Shown here in pieces: positions 47,642 through 58,424 of a stretch of DNA of 64,000 nucleotides. Numbering within the stretch: position 1 is the stretch's first letter; each line of letters begins with the position of its first letter. This DNA comes from Cylicocyclus nassatus (Eukaryota > Nematoda > Chromadorea > Rhabditida > Strongylidae), in contig CATQJL010000326.1 in assembly GCA_958299035.1 (NCBI GenBank), positions 4,850,232-4,914,231 on the forward strand, given 5' to 3'. The position numbers were made by a program, and so were the translations under genes. Under the pieces are notes generated by a model. That model had not been told where the DNA came from. It ran no database searches and saw nothing but the letters and a program-made list of their open reading frames with translations.

Positions 47642-50600
47642 TTATCGCACGAGAATGGCTAAGAATGGAATGAGTAAACCAAATGCTGATGCTGAATCCT
47701 CTACTGGTCCAAGAGCATCTGGTGCCGGTTGCACGGGTTCGACTTCACCAGGCAATTCGAGCTAAATAATTCATAGAGTTTTTTTTATATATTATCCATG
47801 GCGAAAAATATATTTTTAAATGGGATGACATTTTGCACAACCACAATGCTGTCAAGGTTTTCCATGCAGGAACCGCTATCGCAATACGGTCCTGCGTGGA
47901 AATAAGAGCGTACTGTCGTGCAAAACGGTCTCCCCATTTTCGACGACTAATCTCTAAATTTAGCCATAGCCCATAAGGATCTCTAGGGAATTACTAGACA
48001 ATGCAACTTACTTTGTTTGCTTCTTCCACTTCTTCTTCGGGGATCTTACAATCCAAAACACACTTCTCGAGTTTATCGACATGCAGCCCCTAAATTGCCA
48101 TGTTAGCCCAAGGCAGGAACATATATATGTGATGGAGATACAAATTACGTTTTTGATAAATTGTCAGTGGCGGCAAATTTGGCCGAGGAAAATTCTTGGC
48201 AGCAGAAAAAAACTAGTATAATGGCTCCTAATCTATCTGTGTTGTTTTGCATAGCAACCTCAAGCAGTAAAATGTGCTTTTCAGGGACATATCAAACACG
48301 AATACATATGTTTTATTTTATTTTCGCTGAGTAAAAAAAGCTACATCTTGAGTCTTGTTGAGCAAATTTTCAAGAAAATTACATTAGAGCCTTCTCCTTT
48401 TTTTTATATGAAAGCTTGGCCCATGCTACCAAATGAGGAATTCGGCTGGAAATGATCTCTCTAATCAAATCAAGTCTGGCCTTAATCAAATTCTATTGCT
48501 TGAGATTGGCACGCTTCCAGAAATTCTATGCATGAAGAAGGAAGCTTTATTGCTGTGAGTTTGGGTTCAAAATATAGAAAGGTCCCACCTTGAACATATT
48601 TGTTAAAGATCTGCACATAAGTTGTGCCGCTTCATGTTTACTGCATAAATTGCTCATAGCTCGTATATACTCCTGTAGCTTCAGATTCAACTGAAAATAT
48701 AAAATTTAGTGTCCTATTCCTGCTAAAAAATCTAGGAATTGTTACATTTGTACATGCTTCTTCATCATCATCGTGTTCGAGGAACTTCTCACTAAGGTAC
48801 GTTCCCGCTGACAGTGTCATCTCACCAATCTTCTCCTAGAAGCGATCGAGATTTAAAAAGGATCTGACTCTTGGCAACTGGCCAATGTTGTCATCAAAGC
48901 AGCTGTAGCGGTCAACTTACACATGTACACACCTGCTCGTCTTACTGACCTCAAAGCTCTGTACAGGACACTTGTGTGACATACGGAAGATTATTACAAC
49001 ACTAGTAAGAGTGGAATAGTGGTAGGTTATTTTAGATCGTAAATGAGAGGCTTGGGTTAGAACATAAACTTTGCATTGAAATATTTGAAAAAAAAAAAGT
49101 CAGTGGTAAGTTTTGTATGTACTAGGATATTTGTAAAGTTAGTGTCTTCTATGATAAATTGTAGAATTGTTCAGAAAAGGAATCATGCTCATTTAATCAT
49201 TAAGCAGAAGGCATATGGAGGCGATACAAGCTGGTGAAGGGAAAGAAAAATTTGTGCTGATTGGTGGTTTTTACAAAGATTCAAATGTTCCGATAATTTT
49301 TTGAATATTGAGTTTGTTCAAAATAATATTAACCTATACATTAGGCCCGTATGCACGTACATCCCCGCGGGGAGGGGAGGGGATCTGAGAGGGGAAGCGT
49401 CATATCTCGCTAGTTTATGTATCTTTCTTCTTCTTTCTCTGTCTTATTTTTGAGGGTTCTCATACACTGATACCTGCGCATAACGGATGCCAGGTTACTG
49501 CCATACAAGATTAGATATTCACTATCTCGTCTGATCCCCTGGGGATCCCCAGGGGATCACCTCACATTTTCAAAGTCATTTATCTCCCTGAAAACTCAGT
49601 AAAACCCCTGCAAAATTGTACTGAAGATATACTACGATACTGCTGAGCATGTTTTCGTCAGAAGAGATGGATTATGAAGATTTTGATTTTTTCGATAATC
49701 CCTGGCTCGCGAGCAGCGGTTCATCGAAAATTTTGATATCTTGAGATTTCACTCATTTCTACCATAAACATGTTTGGTACTGCTGTAGTATATCCTCAGT
49801 ACAATTTTACAGCATTTTCAGTGGATTTTCAGGAAGATAAATGACTTTGAAAATGTGCGGTGATCCCCTGGGGATCCCCAGGGGATCAGACGAAATAGTG
49901 AAAATCTAATTTTGTATGGCAGTAACCTGGCATCCGTTATGCGCAGGTATCAGTGTAGGAGAACCTTCAAAAGCAAGACAAAGAAAGAAGAAGAAAGATA
50001 TATAAACTAGCGAGATATGACGCTTCCCCTCTCAGATCCCCTCCCCTCCCCGCGGGGATGTACGTGCATACGGGCCTTAGTACAGCAGCTCTGAATATGA
50101 TGATTCAACATTAGGACCGTCTGACTATTTTCCAAAACCTTCTATTTTTAATTGGAGAACTTCTGAATCGAATTTTCAAACCTTTCTAAAATTTCTATTT
50201 TCAGTTATTTTCAATTCATTTATCGATTAAGCATCTTCAAAATATTGGTTCAAATATGTTTATATACAGCATGGTGCTATGAAAGTTGTAAGGAACTTTA
50301 GCTTTTTTAAATAACTTTCTCCGCAAAACTTGCGTAAAAGATTATTATATACGTTTTTCAAGCTATCCGCATTACTACGTAAGGTCACACTAAGGTTGTT
50401 AGTATCACGTTGAGTGAATCAAATGAACTTGTAACATTAGGAATGCAAAAAAAATCTTGCACTTGATAAATCCGACTATAGCAGTGCAACTTCCCTCTAT
50501 AAAAATTTATATATAATTTTTCTAGAAAAAAACTTTAGCAGATTCAAATGGCACGAGGCCCGTTCCAAGTTGGTCATGTGAATCATATTGAAAACTTCTT

Positions 50601-53600
50601 AACCAGCTTTTTTGATGTCAGGTGAAAAGAATTAATTTGTATCCATGGATTTCTGAATGAGAACAAAGTTATGTAATAAGTGTTTCGTAAACAAGGTGGT
50701 ACACATTTTCTAGAGAATGAAAAAATACGGAAACCAATTTTTGCTATCTTTCACTATAATAAACCAAACCAAATCACTCACTGATTTGAGGCAATCTCTA
50801 TGCTTTGTGAGAATTTCTTGACCTTCAGCTGAGCATGCATATGTGAGAAGATAGTAGCTCTAAATAGACTTTACATCATTCAGAAACACAAAAAAGGAGA
50901 TTTCTTACCTTTAGAAAAGATCCTGAGTCTTTGCGATGTGTTAATAAATCGGAAACTGTATTCGACACTTCGATTACTTCTCGATGTGAACATTGATGTT
51001 GTTCTTCGAGATCGTCCTGAAAAGAATTAGGGTATTACAAATTTTTCATTAACAGCAGATAACTAATTAAACAATAATGAAAGCTATTTTCCAAAAACCC
51101 CATTCGAAATCAGAAAACCGTAGGCAGCGATTACGGATTCGCACAAGAATAATTTTGAATAATTTTACTCATAATTGCACCTTTCCGGCGTGAGTACAAG
51201 CTAGTGCAATATCTCGTATTCAAAACATCCAGCTAGGATGGATGAGTTTTTGCTCTAAAAATAGCAATGTATGAGAGGAGAAGAAGAAAAAATTCCATTT
51301 GAAATGTCCTATCCGCTGATGAAGTACGATTCTAAGCAAACATTAGCAACAGCTCGCAATTTAAAGTAATGGAGATGTTGCAAGATTTCGTACAAATAAT
51401 GAAGATTTACTTTATGCAATTTCAGTGTAGCATCCGTAATGTTTAGACAAAAGAGAATATTTTCAGAAAAATACTGTTACGGCTACATGACCAAGGTACT
51501 TAAATGGAAATCATTGTCAAACACAGCTTCACCGGACTTGCAAAGAATTTTCTATCGTGAATTTCTACCAACAAATTTTGAATGATTTTACTTTGTCAAA
51601 ATATATGAAAATGGTCCCAATTCTTCGAACAAAATGTATTGAACAAATTATTCATCCAACTTTCAATCTTTTGTGTGAAATTTCTGGGAAACTTCCGACA
51701 TATCAAATTACTCTAGCATAACAGCTTCAATAAGCAAAACATAGAACTCTTTCTAGCAAACATTGCAAGAGCTGGTTCAAATATTCCCTGTTTTACAAAA
51801 TAAAAAAGAGCAAATATTAGGCAGAACTACGATAGTTTATGTAGAATTCTTATTTCATAGAAATTATTAGATTATGTAGGTGGAGCGTCATAGTATTGAG
51901 CTGGTTCATAAAAGCACTAAAAAAATTTTTCATAAATCTTTCCCTAGTTCAAGCGAATTTTTCTTTAATTCAACATATTTTAGGGAAATCAGGCCATTTC
52001 GAGTTCCTCAAATCCAATCATAATCTTTTGAGTTTTGGTCGCTTAATGTGCTAAAAGGCCCAGCAAAATGTGATTTCAAATTTAGTATGGAGAGGCCCTT
52101 AATATCGAAATGAGAGGAGTGCTGATCACTATATCGTAGAGTCACTTGTAACATGATATGTGAGGCTGCACTCTTCATGCGGGAACCGACGTCACCTTTA
52201 TTAGTAACTCCCCAGTAGAACCCCTTCAGCGTTTGAACTGTAGAAATGTGTACTACCAATTAATAGATATCCCATCAAAACAAAAGAGACAAAAAACAAT
52301 GAAACAGCAGGATATGAGGAGGTCCCAATCTTACAAGACTTTGGGTAACGCGCATGTTGTGTAATACACATAATATCTTAGAAATGACTCTAACATAGCT
52401 ACAGATAGCTACGACTCTGTGGTTTTTTACTCCATGTTTTACTTTGTCGAGTTAACTAGTAATTGTATTAACTACAACTATTATTACTACTCTATGGCCA
52501 CGCAAATGGTTGTATTAGGTCATTCCGAAAGTAATTTCGCTTTTTTCAAACGGGCACCACATTTGATGGAACAAGGGTTTCTAAGGAATCTTGGATGCAT
52601 TCGATGCGGCATCTCATTTTCTTTCCAATGGTTATGAAATTGTTGCAAAACAGCCAACGAGCTTTCAGAAAATAACCAAAATCTGCGACCCATGCTTTTA
52701 GAGATGGTCAAGTTTCACGATTTTTTCAAAGCTTTCATATCAATCCTCAGAGGAAGTTCAAGTAACAATTCGATAGAGTAAACCTTATAGGATGCAGTAC
52801 TACTTTTTTCTCCTTTCCATAGCTTGTCATACATTTTTAACAAAATTTTAACTGATGCTACCGATTTCCATACTTGAGCAGCTAAATCCTCGTAGAACAA
52901 CAAAAGAAAGGCAGCTCGCGCACTATCCGATGCAGCATTTTCTCCTCTTTCTAACAGATGTTTTTTGTTTCCGATTCGTTTGATTTCCGGGGGAAAATCA
53001 TCGTAACTCATTTTTTTAGCGAGCCCCAGGCTGTACCCGAAAAACTCGAAATTTGATATTTCGAACCCGTAAACTCTCACTTGCTTTGTAAAATTAATGC
53101 TGACTCATAGTACCATCTTGGTAGTCTCAAATTCCGAAAAATTATGATGTTTGATGCGATTGTGGCTGAGGTTGGCCTGCCAAAATCCGACAGTTCTGTT
53201 AAAAAATCTAAAAAAATATTACGGCGAGCTACGAGGAAGACGAAAAAGCAGTGCTGTATTCTATAAAGTTTACTCTATCGAATCGTTACTTGAGCTCCTT
53301 TTGAGGATTGATATGAAAGTTTTAAAAAATTGTGAAACTTGACCATCTCAAAAAGCATGGGTCGCAGGTTTTGGTTATTTTCTGAAAGCTCAATGACTAT
53401 GCTGCAATACTTTTATAACCATTAGAAAGAAGACGAAATTCTGCATCGAATGCCTCCAAGATCTTTCGAAAACCTTTGTTCCGTCACATGTGGCGTCTGT
53501 TTGAAAAAAGCGAAATTACTTTCGGAATGACCTAATATATATCAAAATTGTAAGTGTGCATAACATTCGTGCACTTTATACCCAATTTTACTTTGTTTTT

Positions 53601-56600
53601 TGGAGCATGATTCTTCGGAATTTTCACGAAAAAATCTGGCATTTTTTGCTTTATTGCACCATTTCGCTATCAAAAAAATAATCTTTGAGCAAACTAAGTT
53701 GACCATCCGATGCTGCTTGATTTATCTTTCGAATGTTCCCATATAGTTGTACGCAAATCTATCTGTGACATTTCTACAAACCGTTAAAAGGCCGAAATTA
53801 TTTTTTAGCCAGCCTAATGATATGCATAGCAGAATATAATAGTGTTATATGTTCAAGTATATAGCTTAATCACAAATATTCTGCAGAAATTAGAGACAAA
53901 CAATTTCTTTTTTTTTTGATTCTAGGCTTATAGACCAGCTTAATGAGAAAAGAATCCTCACAGACTTTTTGTGTATTTTTTCGTGTCTGTAAAAACTCAT
54001 TTCACTCCTGACAATCCATTCCAGAATTCGAGTGTACACATATCAGCAAATGTGTCTTCATGTCTCTCTGTGTTTGTTTTCTCCTTGCCTCCTCACTCTA
54101 CTACGCTCCTCGTCGACGATTCAGCTTGGCGGCAATTTTCAATAACAGCTACTTTGCATTGATTTTCGCCGCTCAAAACAATTACGGTTCGCCCCACAGC
54201 AATCCAGAATCAAACTAGAATTGAATGACATCGACACGGCGAACACAATTTGGACACAGCTCCTACAGTATATAAATTAAGTCATGCGGCAAAAAAATAT
54301 ATTCGTTGTTGTTAGGAAAATTGCGCCAGACAAAAATTGCTTTTTTTCGCGTAGAGGATTTTCCATCTGCTCAAAAGAAAACATCTGGCATCTTTACGGA
54401 ATGCGTGACTGATAATTAGCTAGTGTAGCTCATGTTACATTGTGAAACTGAACACTTAGTTGAGGTGTACTTGAATCAGACATCTGCATTTTTACAATTT
54501 TGTACTTGGAGAGTTTTCAATGATCTGAATTTTTGCTCAGATCTCGAATTTCTTGTACTTTGCCCAGCACGGAAATCTACCTGGTTAATGTAAACTTTAC
54601 CCACACAGTACGACACTCCGCTGCTTCTGCTATTTCGAGGTACTCGACCGTTCGGAAAACTAATATTTGCTTTTCTTAATCTGAGTGACGGGATAGGGGG
54701 GGGGACGAAAAAGTTGATGAGCTGGGCAGCCCAACCTACCGTATGCACTTTGAAAATTCTAGAAATTTTTCAATCAATACGATTTCGGTTGCATTTTTTT
54801 TTCATAGGAAATAACCATGCAAACACTTTTTGGGATTCTCATATACAACTCGGCTATCTTCGTACTTTTCCACAGAATCAACGAAAAAATTCGTTCAACT
54901 AGGGCTGAAGCATTGCCGACAACAGGAAAGCAGCATAGGCTGCATCAACAATTCAAAAGCGAGCCTGAAGGGCCATTAGAGCTCCGAAGCCACCCGTTTT
55001 CGTACCCTAGCGAGATTTTTGAAGCTTTCAAGAGTATCGAATTTCATATCCGAGGCCATCAACACACTGCAATGCATCACACTAATCTGAAAATTGTGGC
55101 CTTTCCAAGATTTGGGGCTTCCCAATCTGATATAAATTCTAGGTTGCTACACCTGGTCCACTGAGTAAGATATAAGGTAAGGCTTGAAGAGATTTGGTAT
55201 GGTGTTTTGATGCCAAAAAGGCCAATCCATTACTTAGTGGATTACGTTTTCCCATGATTTATTTATCTCATTTTATTACTTATGCTCTTTCTGTCTAAAC
55301 GAGTGGAAGGCATCAAGGCTTATCGCTGAACAGGTGATTAGGCATCTAATAATAAAGATATCGTTGGAAAACTGAGGATATCCTAATCCGAGATTTTGCT
55401 GGCCTATCTGCCCGCGCAGGTGCTAAATTTTCAACAAAAAATTGAGCTTGTATCATGTGCTCGGCAATTGTGTGCAAAACTCCGCCCCAGTGACAAACTC
55501 CGCCTACTATGATTTCTGTTGAAAGTTTTCCAGTCTTTAGAAGGCTTCGGGATATATGGAGCCGCATATTTTCGGTGATGGTTCCAGCAACCTTTTTTTC
55601 TGCATCAAAAAGCTCCTCATTGCCAAAAGACTCAGAATAACTGAGATGTGTGAAAAATCGTACATTTCCTCTAAACAAGCCATCACATCAGCCCTAGCTG
55701 TCGTAGGCCACTTAGGCAAAGCAAGAAGTCCCTCAGTGCACAGGCGGCAAGTAACTTCGAATCGATCCCTGACTGAGTGCGGAATGCAAGAGGTGATGCG
55801 AAATGAGCATGTCGTGTGGCCTAAAATTGCTCGCGACTCGCCGCGCAAAGTCAGTTTGACGACCTTCACATCTTCACGATGAGGAAAAACACGCTTCAAT
55901 GAGGTTCTGAGGTTCTCAGAGCACGGCCACACCTGCTCAGAAGGGGCCGAAGCGAAAAATTCGCGAAAGAGATTTTCGTTTCTGCTTGTCAATCGCGTTC
56001 GTCATTCGAGCCAGAATAGGACAGCTGCACTAGAGCACGGATTGCCGGCTCAATGAACACAGCCATAGCGATCTGCTTGTCACTTCGCGGTATGTATGGT
56101 AATGTGGCCACTCGACAGCAGAATTGCGGCGCGAATTCCGCGCGACTCAGCAGCAGCAGAAGTGTTGCTAATTTTCAGCTAACGTGTTCCGAAATTCCGC
56201 TGGGACACAACAGGACTTGATTGGGTGCTAACTGCATAGAGACGGATTAGTTTCGCGCAGCTAATTCTCAGCGAGATGAGATGCTGCTCGGCCGGGTCAC
56301 GCCGAGCGTGTCCCTCGCATCGGCCGTCATTACCCGGCTCGACAATTAACGTCATTAAATGTTGAGAGAAGTATACAATGGAGACAGACGGCTAGCTATC
56401 CACGACCTCCTACTCGAAGAATCTGGCGCTCGGCAACGGGTGTGCGAATTGTCATCTTCAAGTGGTTCATCTGTTCCCTAATGGATCCCTCCAAGTCATT
56501 CTCATTCTGAATACAGAAGCGCTAAGGTGGAGCTCGAACAGCTGCGCGCGTACGCCTGCGCGACAGAACCATATTGTCGGCGTGATCGTAAGACGGTATA

Positions 56601-58410
56601 ATCTGCTTATTTCACATCTCACAGTCGCTCCCCGGTTACGGTCACTGACCTTAGATGATTGTTTAGCGCATTAGTTATGCAAATGGCTGGCCGGTGAATC
56701 TCTCAGCGAAAGAGCAGTCAATTACGGACGTTGCAAATCTAGTCAAGCATGACGAGAATTCATTTAAAATGATAGTAGATGCTTTTGAGGAGAGCGAAGG
56801 AGTTAGTGGAGCAAAAAAATTGTCGAATCGAGTTCTTCGTGAGAATCAGTATAGAAAAAACAACCTACAAATTACTTTGCAAGAGGAAAGGTAAATAAAA
56901 CGAACAAGAAATTGAGCAAGCCAAAAAAGATTTTTCTCATGCTTTACCATCCCAAAGATGTTTCTTCTTTCCCTCGAAATTTTGAGCAAATGTACGTGAA
57001 CTGACAACCAAATCTAGTAAAGTAAACTCGTCCACTTGCCTTTATACACTTGTCCAATTCCTTAAGATGTACGCATTGTTCGGAAGTAATTGTGACAACG
57101 TTGTCCTTTAGCTCGTACAGAGTCCAAGCCCATTCATCGAGTATGTTGATAAAACACTTCACCAGTCCAACGTAATTGCACTGCAAGAACCACAATTTTA
57201 TAAGCATAAGTAATATAACAAAATCAAATGTCCTTGAAGTTAGAGAGGCAGGCATACTGTAGGATTACGGTAGTCCTCAGCTTTTTAGAATATGCGCAGT
57301 GTTCTATAGGCTATTCTTGGCTAAAAATGCCATGCTATAGGATGATTACGGTGTTACTTCAGCTTTTTGAAAAACGCGCATTGTTTTCTATGCTTTTTTC
57401 GGCTATAAAAATCAAATATACTGTATGATTACGGTAATTCTTCAGCTTGAACATGCGCATTGTTTTCTAGGCTATCTTTGGCTAGAAATGCTATACTGTA
57501 GGATTACGGTAAAAGTAGTAGAACTTTATCTTCCTAAAAAACGGCATTGTTTTCTAAGGTTTCCTCGGCTATAAAAGGCAGATATACTGTAGGATTACGG
57601 TGGTTCTACGGCTTTTGGACATGCGACAAGAACCTGACAGACATATTGTATTTCAGTTTCTTGGCTTGAAAAGGCTATAGTGTAGGATTACAGCATCGCT
57701 TTTTATTCTTCTAGAGCTGCGCATTACTCTCTGATTTTTCTCGGTTTGAAAAGGCTATACTGTAGGATTATGGTAGTGCTTTTTCAAGAGCATACGCATT
57801 ATTTTTCTACTGCATTGCCCGTTGGTCGTTTGGTCATAGCACACGCCAAAACCAGCAATTTGTTTATTTAGGGTGTGCACTCTATGGTTTTTGCCGCGCA
57901 ATTAGTCTCATGTTACAGAGAAAGCCGAAAGAGTCCAACATAATAACGAATTGTGGCCATAGAGTAAGGAAAAACTATTGCAAAAAGTTGAATGCGTTAC
58001 ACTTTTGCTAGAAATCGGATTTATATCGACAATGTGAATGCAGTATAAACTTGTTTTGAATATGTCCAATCATCTTGCTCAAGGCAAGACTGTTCTTGGG
58101 CATCGAATTTCGTCGAGGAAACGAAATAGCAAAACGAAAAACAACAAATAACAAAGCAGATCCTAGAATAGCATTTCATATCACAAAAAAAACACAGAAA
58201 GAGTGCGATTTTTTTATTGCCGAAATTGTTTGCGCAGTCGTGCCAGGATCTATTTTTGTTTCTTCTTTTTTTAAACCGGATTAGCTCAGACTAGATTTCT
58301 CAATAACAGAAAAAAAGGTAAGAACGGTAACTGACGCCAGATCTCACCGTTGACTCCTGAGCAGCACATAATGGAATTAACAGAGCAATCACAGATGTAA
58401 CGTACCACAT
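47642..58410 (-). CDS. Cys-rich secreted, probably GPI-anchored protein; nematode-specific type
   Basis: Eight exons: 58348-58410, 57040-57180, 50909-51016, 50782-50859, 48746-48835, 48589-48690, 48012-48089, 47642-47761; 259 residues. Every exon is a multiple of three and every intron is phase 0. MWYVTSVIALLIPLCAAQEST is a signal peptide. The mature part has twelve cysteines in spaced pairs (CNYVGLVKC, EQCVHLKELDKC, HQCSHRE, YACSAEG, HRDCLKS, EACTN, NLCSKHEAAQLMCRS, LEKCVLDC). A Pro/Glu-rich stalk follows, then a terminal hydrophobic tail (AFGLLIPFLAILVR) that suggests a GPI signal. Cysteine spacing and helix-like segments recall nematode DUF19 (T20D4.11-like) secreted proteins; this is inference. 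The exon at 57040 is joined to 50909 across 6 kb and needs a GC donor (AAG|GCAAGT), so 58348-57040 could instead belong to a separate gene. The introns hold a minisatellite and a 733-bp foldback element. Confidence 0.62.
47818..47938. repeat. imperfect inverted-repeat element in an intron
   Basis: AAATGGGATGACATTTTGCAC at the left pairs imperfectly with GTGCAAAACGGTCTCCCCATTT at the right, and TTTCCATGCAGGAACC pairs with GGTCCTGCGTGGAAA around the centre. It lies within the intron 47762-48011 of the Cys-rich gene. Confidence 0.7.
49344..50076. mobile_element. Harbinger-like long foldback element, 733 bp, TTA target duplication
   Basis: The ends GGCCCGTATGCACGTACATC and their exact inverse, flanked by TTA (49341-49343 and 50077-50079). 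The arms run about 290 bp each at very high identity. Each arm also contains a perfect 26-bp palindrome built on GGGGATCCCC (49533-49558 and 49862-49887). The ends match the 140-bp element at 7299-7438. It sits in the intron 48836-50781 of the Cys-rich gene. No transposase. Confidence 0.92.
52518..53532. mobile_element. mariner-like foldback element, 1,015 bp, TA target site
   Basis: TA|GGTCATTCCGAAAGTAATTT at the left and the inverse AAATTACTTTCGGAATGACC|TA at the right. The arms are several hundred bp and diverged. Frames read from the two arms give the same peptide motif (KVYSIE.LLEL.LRIDMK) from opposite strands, which shows the fold-back. Mariner-type ends; no transposase frame. It lies in the 6-kb intron of the Cys-rich gene. 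Confidence 0.88.
55537..55992 (-). other. 151-codon open frame of unknown status
   Basis: An uninterrupted minus-strand frame with a balanced composition (contains PHREDVKVVKLTLRGESRA and ALPKWPTTARADVMACLEEM). No acceptor, donor or family match was recognised, and a second minus-strand frame overlaps it at 55346-55678. It lies inside the inferred 6-kb intron of the Cys-rich gene. It could be a fragment of a mobile element or a nested gene. Confidence 0.2.
57256..57810. repeat. minisatellite, seven 75-92 bp units
   Basis: The motif ACTGTAGGATTACGGT recurs with small changes near 57256, 57334, 57420, 57494, 57586, 57676 and 57759. The sequence between copies is also related (CAGCTTTTTGAAA, ACGCGCATTGTTTTCTA, TTTCGGCTATAAAA). 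It lies in intron 1 (57181-58347) of the Cys-rich gene. Confidence 0.9.
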
Positions 58411-58422
58411 CGTTGAATATAT

Positions 58423-58424
58423 CT
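58423..58424 (-). promoter_or_regulatory. probable spliced-leader acceptor of the Cys-rich gene
   Basis: On the coding strand TTTTCCTCCAG ends 12 bp before the ATG at 58410, which opens the signal peptide. The position and pyrimidine run suit trans-splicing. Confidence 0.45.

Noticed and set aside
52715..53342. 121- and 63-codon frames with a common motif
   Set aside because: The motif is shared only because the two arms of the mariner-type foldback are complementary; neither looks like a transposase.
57256..57810. Regularly spaced repeats resembling a CRISPR array
   Set aside because: The spacers are themselves related, unit length varies, and the genome is an animal's; it is a minisatellite.
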